From NCBI GenBank assembly GCA_004020315.1, contig SAQG01000022.1:1-64000 (forward strand): DNA of 64,000 nucleotides, written 5' to 3'. The notes beneath the pieces are model-generated. The model saw only the letters and a program-made list of their open reading frames with translations, was not told the origin of the DNA and did not search any database. Each line of letters opens with the position of its first letter. Positions within the stretch are counted from its first letter, which is position 1. Position numbers and translations under genes: made by a program. Source of the stretch: Mesorhizobium sp. (lineage in GTDB: Bacteria; Pseudomonadota; Alphaproteobacteria; Rhizobiales; Rhizobiaceae). Of the stretch, positions 8,057 to 17,463 are shown piece by piece.

Positions 8057-8758
8057 TCAATCGAACGCCAGCAACAAACGATCACGAGAATTCTCGATAT
8101 GACGGCGCATCGCCTGTTCCGCCGCAGCGGGATCGGAGGCAGCGAAGGCGGCCAAGATGGCCTCATGTTCGTCGAGCGCTTCCTCAGTAACGCGCGAATG
8201 GAACATCAGGCGGAAGATGTGGAAGTGCGTATGCTGGAACGCGAGAGTCTCGCGCACGAGATCATTGTTTGCAAATTCCATGATCCTGTCGTGGAAAATG
8301 GCGTCCTGCCGCGCAAAGTTGGAGTAACGCAGGCGTTCGTCCTTGCCTTCGCGGCGCGCCATGCCCCCTGCGGCCTCCCGAAGCACCGCGAGTTTCGTCT
8401 CATCCATCAATGCAGCTGCTTTGGCCGCCCCATGCGGCTCGAGCAGCAGGCGAAGCTCATAGAGTTCGTCAAATCGGCGCCTGGTTATCTGCGGCGCGGC
8501 GCGGTAGCCGATCAAATGTGTCTTCAGCACAAGGCCTTCGCCTTCGAGGCGGCCAAGCGCTTCACGGATTGGCGTGTGGGATACATCGAGTTCCTTGACC
8601 AGACTGTCGACGGTGATCCGTGAGCCAGGCGAGATCTTCAGCGACATGAGTTGCGCGAAGATCGCTTCATACACGTCCTCAACCAGGCTGTTGGATCGCT
8701 GGATGCGTCCGCTAGCCGGGTCACCTTCTCGATCATTGCTTAAGTTCGTGACCTGCAT
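8057..8758 (-). CDS. GntR-family transcriptional regulator (FadR/FCD subgroup)
   Basis: Residues about 20-90 form a winged helix-turn-helix (VDSLVKELDVSHTPIREALGRLEGEGLV), the classical GntR signature. The rest is an all-helical FCD ligand domain with the metal-ligand pattern of Asp/His residues (RQDAIFHDRI, then HEAILAAF and MRRHIENSRDRL). Its length of 233 residues is typical. GAGG precedes the ATG. It is transcribed away from the alcohol dehydrogenase operon that starts at 8905, so it is the likely local repressor, acting in the 146-base divergent region. Ligands of this subgroup are usually small carboxylates. Confidence 0.9.
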   Translation of the reverse strand: MQVTNLSNDREGDPASGRIQRSNSLVEDVYEAIFAQLMSLKISPGSRITVDSLVKELDVSHTPIREALGRLEGEGLVLKTHLIGYRAAPQITRRRFDELYELRLLLEPHGAAKAAALMDETKLAVLREAAGGMARREGKDERLRYSNFARQDAIFHDRIMEFANNDLVRETLAFQHTHFHIFRLMFHSRVTEEALDEHEAILAAFAASDPAAAEQAMRRHIENSRDRLLLAFD

Positions 8759-8813
8759 CTTTGCCTCTTGACAGGACCACTGGCTAACACGATGCTTCGT
8801 TCAATACAATCCT

Positions 8814-8841
8814 ATATCCTATACGATTTAATAGAGGATAT
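8814..8841. promoter_or_regulatory. Inverted repeat in the GntR/ADH divergent region
   Basis: ATATCCT at 8814-8820 pairs with AGGATAT at 8835-8841 across 14 A+T-rich bases (containing TATACGATTTAATA). It sits in the only intergenic space shared by the GntR gene and the operon starting at 8905, so it is a candidate operator. The spacing is wider than most GntR sites, hence low confidence. Confidence 0.35.
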
Positions 8842-8904
8842 CTTTTGGGGCCGAGCTCGACGAGCTTTTGCTTTCCACTCCCAACATCTTGAGGGACGCA
8901 GAAT

Positions 8905-10131
8905 ATGAGCCTTTTCGCTGCCGTAAGGCTCCCGCGTGAGATCCTCTTCGGGAAGGGCCAGCGCCATGTCATTCCAACCGTTGCGGCCAGGCTGGGCCGT
9001 CGCGCTCTTGTCTGTACGGACGAGCGCTTTGCCGCAACTGTCGCATTCGCAGAGATCATGGCGGCGCTCGAGGGCGCATCGATCGATGTGCTGGTGCATG
9101 ACCGCGTGCTGCCCGACGTCCCCCGAGACACCGTTGCCGTTTGCGTCGAGGAGGCGCGAGATTTTGCGCCGGACATGGTGATTGGCATTGGAGGCGGCAG
9201 TTGTCTCGACATGGCCAAATGCGCCGCGTTGCTCATCAGTCACCGCGGCCTGCTCCAGAACTACTACGGCGAGTTCAAGGTGCCTGGTCCGACGCTGCCG
9301 GTGATCGCGGTGCCAACAACAGCCGGCACCGGCTCGGAAGTGACCCCTGTCGCGGTGATCTCCGATCCGGATCGCACCATGAAGGTCGGCATCTCCAGCC
9401 CGCATCTGATCGCGGCAGCCGCCATCTGCGACCCGGAACTGACGATGACATGTCCCCCGGGACTGACGTCGATTGCGGGCGCAGACGCGCTGACACATGC
9501 GATCGAGGCTTTCACCGCCGTCAGGCGCGGCACTGACCCCAGCCTGCCGCAACAGCATGTCTTCATCGGCAAGAGCGCGCTGACCGATCATTTTGCGCTG
9601 CTCGCGATCAAGCTGCTTGGCCGCAGTCTCGAGAGGGCATACCGCGACCCCGCCGACGAGGACGCTCGGGCCGATGTGATGATGGGCGCGCTTGCAGCCG
9701 GCTGCGCGTTCGGTACGGCCGGAACGGCGGCGGCGCACGCGGTGCAATATCCGGTCGGCGCCCTTACCCACACCGCTCACGGGCTGGGTGTCGCCACCAT
9801 GCTGCCGTATGTCATGAAGTACAACCGGGCCGCCGCGGCCGCCGAGATGACCGAGATCGGCCTTGCCCTCGGTCTCGACGGGAGGGACCGGAGTACCGGT
9901 GAGATGGCCGACGCGACGATCGACGAGATCGGCCGGCTGTTTGGCGCGATCGGGATCACGCCTACGCTGGCCAAGCTCGGGCTTCCCGCCGACAAGCTCG
10001 ATTGGACGGCCGAACAGGCGCTCGGCATTGACCGTCTCATCAAGAACAATCCGCGTCCATTCGATCTGGCAGCCATGCGAGGCCTGATCCAGGCTGCCTA
10101 TGATGGCGACCTCGCCACCGACGTCATGTGA
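8905..10131 (+). CDS. Iron-containing alcohol dehydrogenase
   Basis: Group III NAD(P)-dependent alcohol dehydrogenase of 408 residues. The nucleotide-binding GIGGGSCLDMAK motif and the TAGTGSE motif are present. The metal ligands are in DALTHAIEAF and in HAVQYPVGALTHTAHGLG. It is the first gene of a three-gene operon followed 18 bases later by an aldehyde dehydrogenase. Members near a succinate-semialdehyde-type dehydrogenase often oxidise 4-hydroxybutyrate to succinate semialdehyde, which is my preferred reading. A maleylacetate-reductase-like or general alcohol role is also possible. Confidence 0.9.
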   Translation: MSLFAAVRLPREILFGKGQRHVIPTVAARLGRRALVCTDERFAATVAFAEIMAALEGASIDVLVHDRVLPDVPRDTVAVCVEEARDFAPDMVIGIGGGSCLDMAKCAALLISHRGLLQNYYGEFKVPGPTLPVIAVPTTAGTGSEVTPVAVISDPDRTMKVGISSPHLIAAAAICDPELTMTCPPGLTSIAGADALTHAIEAFTAVRRGTDPSLPQQHVFIGKSALTDHFALLAIKLLGRSLERAYRDPADEDARADVMMGALAAGCAFGTAGTAAAHAVQYPVGALTHTAHGLGVATMLPYVMKYNRAAAAAEMTEIGLALGLDGRDRSTGEMADATIDEIGRLFGAIGITPTLAKLGLPADKLDWTAEQALGIDRLIKNNPRPFDLAAMRGLIQAAYDGDLATDVM

Positions 10132-10149
10132 GCAATCGAGGAGCCGGCC

Positions 10150-11637
10150 ATGAACATATCTCATCAGGTGCTGGGGGACGATCAGGACACTGCCGACTTC
10201 CATAGATTCTCCCACGGCTTGTATATCGGCGGCCAATGGAGGCAATCCGCCGACGGCAGGGAAATCCAGGTCGTGGACCCTTCCACGGAGGCGGTGATCG
10301 CCGCCGTTCCCGATGCGACGATCGAAGATGCCGCGGCCGCCGTCGAGGCTGCGGCCAAGGCCGCCGATGGCTGGCGCACAACGGCACCCCGCAAGCGTTC
10401 CGAAATCCTCAGACGTTGCTTCGAGCTGATGACGCAACGTTCAGAGACGCTGGCAACCCTGATCTCGCTGGAAAACGGCAAGGCACTCCGGGACGCGCGT
10501 GGCGAGATCGCCTATGCTGCGGAATTCTTTCGCTGGAATGCCGAGGAAGCCGTTCGCATCACCGGTGAATTCGGGATGGCGCCTTCCGGCACGAACCGGA
10601 TCGTGGTCGACTACGAGCCCATCGGCATCTGCGTCCTTGTCACGCCCTGGAACTTCCCTGCCGCCATGGCGACGCGCAAGATCGCGCCCGCCTTGGCTGC
10701 CGGGTGCACGGTAATCTTGAAGCCAGCCAGCGAGACCCCGCTCACCGCCTACGCACTTGCCGCGCTCTACCAGGAAGCAGGCGTTCCGCCAGGTGTGGTG
10801 AACGTTCTGACAACCTCCAATCCCGGCCCGGTGACGGCCGCGATGCTGGCCGATCCGCGGGTCCGGAAACTCTCCTTTACCGGCTCGACGGGTGTCGGGC
10901 GCGTTCTGCTGGCCGAGGCCGCAAAGCATGTGGTTTCATGTTCGATGGAACTTGGCGGCAACGCGCCATTCCTTGTGTTCGATGACGCGGACCTCGACGC
11001 GGCGGTCGATGGGGCGATGGTGGCGAAGATGCGCAACGCCGGCGAAGCTTGCACGGCTGCAAACCGCATCTATGTCCAGTCCGGCGTTTACGGTGCCTTT
11101 GGCGAGAGCCTCGCCAGGCGGATGTCGGCACTCAAGATCGGCGCTGGTACGGACGCGGCCACGGACTGCGGGCCGATGATCACCAGGAAGGCCGTCGAAA
11201 AGATCGACCGTCTGGTCAACGATGCTGTCGCCCGTGGCGCGCGGGTGCTGTGCGGGGGCAAGGCAGGCTCAGGAATGGGATTCTATTATCCGCCGACCGT
11301 GCTCTGCGACGTCCCGGCCGAGGCGGAGATGGCGCACGAGGAAATCTTTGGGCCGGTGGCGCCGATCTCGAGGTTCGAAACAGAAGCCGACGTCATCGCG
11401 CGCGCCAACGACACCGAATACGGTCTTGCCGCCTACATCTACACGCGCGATCTTGCGCGTGGAATGCGGGTGGCATCCAAGATCGAAGCCGGGATGATCG
11501 CTCTCAACCGCGGCTTGATGTCCGATCCGGCAGCACCGTTCGGCGGGGTAAAGCAGAGCGGCCTCGGCCGCGAGGGCGGCCAGCATCACGGCATTGCCGA
11601 GTTCATGGAGGCGAAATACCTCGCCATCAGCATCTGA
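10150..11637 (+). CDS. NAD(P)-dependent aldehyde dehydrogenase, succinate-semialdehyde type
   Basis: Full-length ALDH of 495 residues. The cofactor motif FTGSTGVGR, the general-base glutamate in MELGGNAPF and the catalytic Cys in GEACTAANRIYV are in the usual order. The GEACTAANR context and the overall pattern resemble GabD-type succinate-semialdehyde dehydrogenases more than betaine- or retinal-type enzymes. It lies 18 bases after the iron alcohol dehydrogenase and 11 bases before the hydrolase, so the three form one transcription unit. It should oxidise the aldehyde made by the upstream enzyme to its acid. Confidence 0.88.
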   Translation: MNISHQVLGDDQDTADFHRFSHGLYIGGQWRQSADGREIQVVDPSTEAVIAAVPDATIEDAAAAVEAAAKAADGWRTTAPRKRSEILRRCFELMTQRSETLATLISLENGKALRDARGEIAYAAEFFRWNAEEAVRITGEFGMAPSGTNRIVVDYEPIGICVLVTPWNFPAAMATRKIAPALAAGCTVILKPASETPLTAYALAALYQEAGVPPGVVNVLTTSNPGPVTAAMLADPRVRKLSFTGSTGVGRVLLAEAAKHVVSCSMELGGNAPFLVFDDADLDAAVDGAMVAKMRNAGEACTAANRIYVQSGVYGAFGESLARRMSALKIGAGTDAATDCGPMITRKAVEKIDRLVNDAVARGARVLCGGKAGSGMGFYYPPTVLCDVPAEAEMAHEEIFGPVAPISRFETEADVIARANDTEYGLAAYIYTRDLARGMRVASKIEAGMIALNRGLMSDPAAPFGGVKQSGLGREGGQHHGIAEFMEAKYLAISI

Positions 11638-11648
11638 GCGGAGGAAGA

Positions 11649-12473
11649 GTGCAAAGCGATCCGTTTCGCATCCGCGACCACGTCGCGGATTTCGATCAAA
11701 TCCTGCAAGACATCGTTCACCGCAGCGAGGCCGTTCGCGCAACCGTTCCAATGACTGCCGACCTTGCCTATGGGCCGGATCAGGCCGAAACCGTGGACCT
11801 GTTCTTTCCCCCAGGCAAAAGACGCGGCCTGCCGGTGCACATGTTTATCCATGGCGGCTACTGGCGAATGTTCTCCAAGCGCGACTACTCATACGTCGCG
11901 ACGACGATTACCCAGGCGGGTGCGATTGCCGTCATCGTCGACCATGCTCTGATGCCCAAGGTCAGAATGGCTACGATCGTTGACCAGGTGCGCCGCGCCA
12001 AGCAGTGGGTTCTGGCCCATATCGCCGACCATGGCGGAGACCCCGCAAACCTGACTGTCAGCGGTCATTCGGCCGGAGCACATCTTTCAACGTTTCTGTT
12101 CAACAGCGAGAATACCTCCTCGAATGTGCGGGCAGCTCTTCTGCTCGGCGGGCTCTACGATTTGAAACCGCTCCAGAACTCCTTTCTCGCCAACGAGATT
12201 GGAATCACCGATGAGGAAGTCGCCACGTTTACACCTCTTGCCTATCGGCATGATCCTCAAACCAAGGCGACGGTTCTGGTCGGAGCCAATGAGACGCCGC
12301 CTTTCCATCAGCAAGCAGATCGATTCAAAGAGAACCTGCTGCAGCAGGGTTCGCCGGTAACGTCGCTTGTTCTGACGAACCGCAACCACATGGACAGCGT
12401 CAGAGATCTCGGCGTGCCTGAGAGTCAGGCGGGTGATTGCCTGACGAAACTGATTGCCAACGACAGCCGCTAA
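11649..12473 (+). CDS. Alpha/beta hydrolase (esterase/lactonase-like)
   Basis: 274-residue alpha/beta hydrolase. The oxyanion-hole motif IHGGYW and the nucleophile elbow GHSAGAH are clear. A C-terminal His in NRNHMDS and an Asp in the preceding strands can complete the triad. HGGYW plus GHSAGAH resembles arylformamidase/carboxylesterase relatives. Start GTG 11649 has GGAGGAA just upstream; the longer open frame lies inside the aldehyde dehydrogenase and is spurious. As the last gene of the GntR-controlled operon it may hydrolyse an ester or lactone to feed the alcohol dehydrogenase. Substrate unknown. Confidence 0.82.
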   Translation: MQSDPFRIRDHVADFDQILQDIVHRSEAVRATVPMTADLAYGPDQAETVDLFFPPGKRRGLPVHMFIHGGYWRMFSKRDYSYVATTITQAGAIAVIVDHALMPKVRMATIVDQVRRAKQWVLAHIADHGGDPANLTVSGHSAGAHLSTFLFNSENTSSNVRAALLLGGLYDLKPLQNSFLANEIGITDEEVATFTPLAYRHDPQTKATVLVGANETPPFHQQADRFKENLLQQGSPVTSLVLTNRNHMDSVRDLGVPESQAGDCLTKLIANDSR

Positions 12474-12536
12474 CCCCCCTGCAGAAGTGCCGGCCATGGT
12501 ACGTGGCGGGCTTAACCGCGCCGTCAGTTGAACGCG

Positions 12537-13346
12537 TCAGCGAGGGAAAAGAACCTCACCCATTCCAAGCACCGCGTTGTCGCCGCCATACTTTTGCGGC
12601 GCTTTGCCCAGAAGCGGCCGTTTCAAAATACCTTCGGCGATCAGATGGCGATCGACGACGGCGGCGAAAACGCTCTCCGGCGCGCCGCATTCGACGAAGC
12701 TCGACGACAGACTTTTCGGCGCGCGATCGAGCAGGATCGAACCGCGACGCATCAGATAGCCGGGCATCTCACCGGTGCCGCCGGCCACCACCAGCGTGCC
12801 GGCGATCATGCGGCTGCCGGCATTGTCACCTGAGCCTTTCAGCACGGCGATCAGGCCGCGCCGCATGCGGTCGGCGGCAAAAGCGCCCGCTTTGCCCCTG
12901 ACGATCAGCACGCCGCCATTCATACCGGCCAGCTCCCCGGCGAGCGGCGCACCAAGGTGATCACCGGCGTTGCCCATTATTTCAAGCCTGCCGCCGCGCA
13001 TGCAGGAGCCGGCATGCGGACCCGCATTGCCTTCGATCGTGAGCTTGCCGCCGCGCATGGCGCGCCCGGCCTGGGCGCCGGCATTACCGACGACGCGAAC
13101 CGAACCGCCACGCATGCCTTCCGCCAAGCGGTCGAGACGCGTGCTTCCACCTTCGAACACGATGTCCAGCGGATCGTTGCCGGCGATGCGAAAGATATCG
13201 CCGACCTTCGATCCATGCTTCGACATGCCGATCTGGATTTTTTCGATATCGCGCCTTTCCATCCCGGCAAGCCGCTCCGGCGTCAGTGGCGACAGGTCAA
13301 GACGCTCGGGCGGCTCGGCGACAAGGGTGAAGGTCAGCGGCTTCAT
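12537..13346 (-). CDS. fhcC: Formyltransferase/hydrolase complex subunit C (FhcC)
   Basis: Homologue of formylmethanofuran dehydrogenase subunit C. It is built from repeated right-handed beta-helix turns with the pattern R-G-G-x-L-x-I-x-G-N-A-G (for example MRGGKLTIEGNAG and MRGGRLEIMGNAG). In methylotrophs it is a structural subunit of Fhc, which transfers the formyl group from formyl-H4MPT to a methanofuran analogue and hydrolyses it to formate. The 269-residue length is typical. It is the last gene of fhcBADC and overlaps fhcD by four bases. Confidence 0.95.
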   Translation of the reverse strand: MKPLTFTLVAEPPERLDLSPLTPERLAGMERRDIEKIQIGMSKHGSKVGDIFRIAGNDPLDIVFEGGSTRLDRLAEGMRGGSVRVVGNAGAQAGRAMRGGKLTIEGNAGPHAGSCMRGGRLEIMGNAGDHLGAPLAGELAGMNGGVLIVRGKAGAFAADRMRRGLIAVLKGSGDNAGSRMIAGTLVVAGGTGEMPGYLMRRGSILLDRAPKSLSSSFVECGAPESVFAAVVDRHLIAEGILKRPLLGKAPQKYGGDNAVLGMGEVLFPR

Positions 13347-14251
13347 GGCAGCATATCCTTCAGCGAATAGATGAACTTTCCGAGCTTGCCGCCGTAATTG
13401 CCGGCGCTTATGCGAACCGCGCCTTTTTTCGGTCCGAGCTCGATGACGGCCTTGATGCCGGCCTTCATCGCGGCGGCAACGGCATCGTTGGTCTCGCCGT
13501 CGATGACGATTTCCAGGACGGCGTTGATGTCGGGACCGAGCTCACTCCTGACAACACCGCGCAGTGTCGGCGCGTAGGCTTCGTTGGCCGAGGCGATCAT
13601 GCCCTTGTATTTACCACCGATCTTGGAACCAGAACGGGCGATGCCGCCCGGAAACGGCACGATTGCGCCGGGCACCAGGCCTATCGCGGCAACCGCGGCC
13701 TCGGAGGCGACCAAGGCCTTGGCGCTGCTTTCAGCCATGACAAAGAAATTGCCGCCGCCGACGGCACCCTTCGTCAGTCCGGTCGTTGCTTCGCACAGGA
13801 ATTCGCCGTCCATGACGGGAACGCGCCAAAAATGTCGGCCGCCGATTTTCTTGGAGATCTGCCAGCCATCGCCGAAATAACGCAGCGCCGAACCGAGCTT
13901 CAACTCGGCGCTGCCCTCCAGTCCGGCGAAGCAGGCGGAACCCGGCGAGGTCAAGACACACTGGCCGACGCGAGTGAGCAGTTGTTTCTGCAGCTCGTCT
14001 GTTCGCATCGCGAGGATCATCACGCGGCAACCCGGCCGGCCATCCGGCGTGGCCGATGGCGGCAGCTCGACATCGATTGCCGCTTCGCAGCCGCAGCCAA
14101 TCACCGAGGTGGCAAAGCCGGTCATCGTGACCGCCGCCTGGCGCGCCCATTTCCGGTTCGGCGCGGTGATGATGATGGCGGTCGCGCGCATGCCGAAGGC
14201 CTCGGCAAACGTATCGTCGACCGTTATGCCATTTACGCTCACATTCGGCAT
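13343..14251 (-). CDS. fhcD: Formylmethanofuran:H4MPT formyltransferase (FhcD)
   Basis: 302-residue formyltransferase (Ftr/FhcD family) that moves the formyl group between H4MPT and methanofuran in the cytoplasmic Fhc complex. Family stretches include RATAIIITA near the N terminus, VIGCGCEA, FFVMAES and GIARSGSKIGGKYKG. The true start is ATG 14251, giving MPNVSVNGITVDDTFAEAF, a normal FhcD N terminus. The longer frame upstream is fhcA read out of frame. It overlaps the end of fhcA by 13 bases and fhcC by 4, which implies translational coupling. Confidence 0.95.
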   Translation of the reverse strand: MPNVSVNGITVDDTFAEAFGMRATAIIITAPNRKWARQAAVTMTGFATSVIGCGCEAAIDVELPPSATPDGRPGCRVMILAMRTDELQKQLLTRVGQCVLTSPGSACFAGLEGSAELKLGSALRYFGDGWQISKKIGGRHFWRVPVMDGEFLCEATTGLTKGAVGGGNFFVMAESSAKALVASEAAVAAIGLVPGAIVPFPGGIARSGSKIGGKYKGMIASANEAYAPTLRGVVRSELGPDINAVLEIVIDGETNDAVAAAMKAGIKAVIELGPKKGAVRISAGNYGGKLGKFIYSLKDMLP

Positions 14252-15870
14252 GCTACCTCGCCGAACGGCTGTTCGCGCGCGATCGCGGAATCTGGGAAAT
14301 TGAACCAGTCTAGCGACAGGCCGTAGCGCTGCTGGTGATAGTCCTCCAGACGCCGCACCATCGCCTTGTCCGGCGACGGACTGAGCCTGAGCGCCTTGCC
14401 CCAGCGGTAGTGGGTGATCTCGCCATCCTGCACAACGAGATCGCCATCCTTGAAGACATACGCCGCCTGCCCCAGCATTTTCGCTATACTCCCGTCCCTG
14501 CGGTAGACAGCGATGTCGGCTATGGCGCCGGCGCCGAGATGGCCTCGATCCGTCAGCCCGAGCAGCTTGGCTGGGGCCGCGCGCGTCATGATGGCAATTT
14601 CCTCGAACGTGTATTCGCGGTCGATTGCGGCCAGGGTGGAGAGCGCCATGGCGGAAGATGAAAGCCCGGCCATCATTTCGGTGCGCGCTTCGCGGCTCAT
14701 CAACAGCTCGAACAAAGCCGGATAGGCGGTAAAGGGTGCGCCGTTGGGATGATCGGTGGTGAAGAAGACACGCCAGGGATCGTCGATCAGGAGAAAGAGC
14801 TCGAGCCCGATCGCCCACTGCATGGTGCCATAAAAATCTTTGCCATAACTGTAGGGCACGATGCCGCCGCCATTGCCGTCGCCGTCATGAATGACGGATT
14901 TCTTCGGGTGCGCACTGCCACGCGCCGAAAACTGACGCATGACGTCGGAGGAGACAGTGACCGTCTGGCCGAACATCACCTGGCCGATGTCGATTGTGAC
15001 CTCCGGCGTCGCGTTGACCAGTTCGGCAAGACGCGCCGCGGCCGAGGAAAACTTGCGCTTGCCTTCCGTGCCGTACCCGTAGAACTGGAGATGGGCGAGG
15101 TGCAGCGGCAAGCCTTCCGCCGCCGCGATCGTCGCGGCCGCCGTGTCCGCCGACCCGGGGCTGCCCAGATTGTTGCAATGGACATGCAAAGGATGCGGGA
15201 CGCCAAGGCTGTCGACGGCGGCCTGCAGCGTCTTTACGATCTTGCGCGAGCTGACGCCATAGGAAGGCACCACATCGTCCAGCGAGAAGGTGCGGACGTT
15301 TTCCTTGAAGGCGGCCGCCGCACCGGCGTTGATCACCTTGACCCCAAGCGCCCGGGTCGAAGCGACCGTCCAGGCGACATAGTCCTCGATCATCTGAGAG
15401 GAGGCGTCGTCGCGGATCATCGACAGCAGGAAGTCGTCGTTGCCGAGAATGGCCAGCGTCGCCTTGTCGATGATCGGGATGTCGGCCAGTTCGAGATGGG
15501 TGTGAAGTGCTGCTCCCGGCGACATCGCCGGCTCGACGACCGTGGTGAAACCCATCTTGGCGTAGAGACAGCCGGTCTGGAAGGTCGACCAGCCGGCATT
15601 GGAGAGCGGCGTCGTCGCCGGCCGCGCCTGATGCGCGGCATGCTGCTCGGGCAACAGCAGCCGTGCCGTATTCACATTGCCGCCGCCGATGTGAGAATGG
15701 ATGTCGATGGCGCCCGCCATCACGATGCAGCCGGCGGCGTCGATGGTCCGGTCGGCAGCGCCCCCCGCCGGCGCCGCAACGATCTTGTCGTCCCTGATCC
15801 AGAGGTCGCTCTTGCCAAGACGGCCGTTGACGGGATCGATGATGTCGCCGCCCGCGATTTTCGTCAGCAT
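14239..15870 (-). CDS. fhcA: Formyltransferase/hydrolase complex subunit A (FhcA)
   Basis: 543-residue amidohydrolase-fold subunit, homologous to FwdA/FmdA. The metal-binding HSHIGGGN motif near residue 57 is intact, with further ligand His in PLHVHCNNLG and LPLHLAHLQF and an Asp in FFTTDHPNGAPF. It hydrolyses the formyl-methanofuran analogue to formate in the Fhc complex. The stop overlaps fhcD and the start overlaps fhcB by seven bases. FhcA is one of the most diagnostic proteins for H4MPT-dependent methylotrophy. Confidence 0.96.
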   Translation of the reverse strand: MLTKIAGGDIIDPVNGRLGKSDLWIRDDKIVAAPAGGAADRTIDAAGCIVMAGAIDIHSHIGGGNVNTARLLLPEQHAAHQARPATTPLSNAGWSTFQTGCLYAKMGFTTVVEPAMSPGAALHTHLELADIPIIDKATLAILGNDDFLLSMIRDDASSQMIEDYVAWTVASTRALGVKVINAGAAAAFKENVRTFSLDDVVPSYGVSSRKIVKTLQAAVDSLGVPHPLHVHCNNLGSPGSADTAAATIAAAEGLPLHLAHLQFYGYGTEGKRKFSSAAARLAELVNATPEVTIDIGQVMFGQTVTVSSDVMRQFSARGSAHPKKSVIHDGDGNGGGIVPYSYGKDFYGTMQWAIGLELFLLIDDPWRVFFTTDHPNGAPFTAYPALFELLMSREARTEMMAGLSSSAMALSTLAAIDREYTFEEIAIMTRAAPAKLLGLTDRGHLGAGAIADIAVYRRDGSIAKMLGQAAYVFKDGDLVVQDGEITHYRWGKALRLSPSPDKAMVRRLEDYHQQRYGLSLDWFNFPDSAIAREQPFGEVACRM

Positions 15871-16964
15871 GGCAACGCCGCCTTGGCGGAGACATGACTG
15901 GCGACCAGCCGGATAATTGTCGCGGCGGAGGGCAGTTCAGACGCCGCTCGCGCATCGACCGACCTCAGGGAGCCGGTGCGGCTGGAATAGACCACCGCCT
16001 CGTGATCGACACCCGCTTCGCCGATGGCGATGGTGACAGCTGCGCCCGCGACCGGCTCCTGTGTTTTCGCCAGCGCAATCATCGTCATGCGGCTCTTTTT
16101 CTTCTGCTTCTTCTGCGGCTGGACAATTGAGGAAGAGATCCGCAGGTGCAGGTCGGCTTCGCCGGCAGCGATCATGCGCGCGACATCGTAGCGCCAGGGA
16201 TCGAATTCCGGGAAGCCGCGCGCAAAGCCGGTGCGCAACGGGAAACCGGTCATCCAGGTCGAGGCGAGCGCGCTTCCCCATCCGTTTTCGCTCGCCGGCA
16301 AATGAAGGCCGGATGCACGTGATGTGCGGTTGAGATCGGTGATCAGTCCTTGCAGCATCTCCAGCGCCAGCCCTTCGGTTGCGTCGCCTGAAAACAGGAA
16401 GACGGGAAAATGCGCAGCCTCCAGGGCTTTGGCGAAATCGTCGAAATTCGACACCGGCTGCGATGTCTGACGCCCCCTGCACTGCGCCCTCAGAGCCGCC
16501 AGCGTCGCGCCGAGACTTGCCTCGCCGCAGGACAGGAGCGTCGCCTTCCGCCCCTTGTTCAATGGCGGCGCCGACACCCCGCTCGACCCGACCAGAAAGA
16601 TTTCGCGCTGATTCTTGGCCGAGAGATCGGGAACCGTCTCAGCAAGTTCGCCGACAAATTCATGATGGATTTTCGGGAGTTCGCCCACAATTACCACGAC
16701 ATCGGCGCGCCGGCGCGTCTCGCCGGGCGCTACAGTCATCGCGCCTTTGTCGGTAAAAAGCGCGGTCTCCCGGGAAAGTGCCGCGCCATCAACATGATCG
16801 TATGCCGCGCCAACCCGCTCAGCCAGCGCAATCGCCGCCCTGGTGCCGTGTATATCCGTATCCAAGCTGAAAACCGGGCATCGGCTCGACCCCAACAGCG
16901 CAGCGGCATGTGCAGCCGCGCGCTCGACCAGCGTTTCCCGGTTGCCGATCCAAGCAACCGCCAT
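15864..16964 (-). CDS. fhcB: Formyltransferase/hydrolase complex subunit B (FhcB)
   Basis: 366-residue homologue of formylmethanofuran dehydrogenase subunit B. In bacteria this subunit is shortened and no longer binds molybdopterin or an Fe-S cluster. No Cys-rich cluster motif is visible here, consistent with a structural role. The segment VVIVGELPKIHHEF and the Rossmann-like organisation fit the family. It is the first gene of fhcBADC. The pcd gene lies 118 bases upstream on the same strand and may be cotranscribed. Confidence 0.92.
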   Translation of the reverse strand: MAVAWIGNRETLVERAAAHAAALLGSSRCPVFSLDTDIHGTRAAIALAERVGAAYDHVDGAALSRETALFTDKGAMTVAPGETRRRADVVVIVGELPKIHHEFVGELAETVPDLSAKNQREIFLVGSSGVSAPPLNKGRKATLLSCGEASLGATLAALRAQCRGRQTSQPVSNFDDFAKALEAAHFPVFLFSGDATEGLALEMLQGLITDLNRTSRASGLHLPASENGWGSALASTWMTGFPLRTGFARGFPEFDPWRYDVARMIAAGEADLHLRISSSIVQPQKKQKKKSRMTMIALAKTQEPVAGAAVTIAIGEAGVDHEAVVYSSRTGSLRSVDARAASELPSAATIIRLVASHVSAKAALPC

Positions 16965-17082
16965 TCACTACGCTACTTTCTGGTGCCGGCTCGATCCTAG
17001 ACGAAACTGGATCGGCCGTGAACCCCGCCAGCCAGCAGATTAGCGAATGTTTTCATGCGCTATCAACAAATTCCGACCGCGC

Positions 17083-17463
17083 TTAATCATATTTGATGTA
17101 AGCGAAGCGCTGATCGGTCGGCGGAGTGCCTTCCAGCGCACCGCCTTCCTTGGCCGGCTGCCACTGGACGACCTCCTCGATCTTTTTGGCCAACTCGAAG
17201 TCTTTGTCGGTGATGCCCTTTGCTGCGTGGTTCATCAGGCGCACCTCGACCCAGGCATAGGAGGCCGTGATGTCTGGATGGTGCCACGCCGCCTCGGCGA
17301 GATGGCCGACCGTGTTGATGACCATCAGTGTCGATTTCCAGCTGTGGGTCTTATACTTGCGCCGGATCCAGCCGTTCTCGTAGCGCCATTTCGGCAGCTC
17401 CTTCTCCAGCCGGTCGGCAATCTCGGCTTCCGAATAGACTTTTTCCCTAAGCGTATCGCTCAT
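17083..17463 (-). CDS. pcd: Pterin-4a-carbinolamine dehydratase-like protein
   Basis: 126-residue PCD/DCoH-fold protein. The active-site segment WHHPDITASYAWVEVRLMNHAAKGITDKDF carries the family His-His-Pro pattern and the downstream N-H-x-x-x-G-x-T-x-x-D motif. Start ATG 17463 has GGAGG six bases upstream, so the longer frame to 17577 is rejected. PCD homologues recur in H4MPT gene clusters of methylotrophs and are thought to take part in methanopterin synthesis or repair. The precise reaction there is not settled. It is divergent from mptG. Confidence 0.9.
   Translation of the reverse strand: MSDTLREKVYSEAEIADRLEKELPKWRYENGWIRRKYKTHSWKSTLMVINTVGHLAEAAWHHPDITASYAWVEVRLMNHAAKGITDKDFELAKKIEEVVQWQPAKEGGALEGTPPTDQRFAYIKYD

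Noticed and set aside
8812..10437. 541-codon minus-strand frame opposite the alcohol dehydrogenase
   Set aside because: Shadow of the iron alcohol dehydrogenase and aldehyde dehydrogenase genes; no motif.
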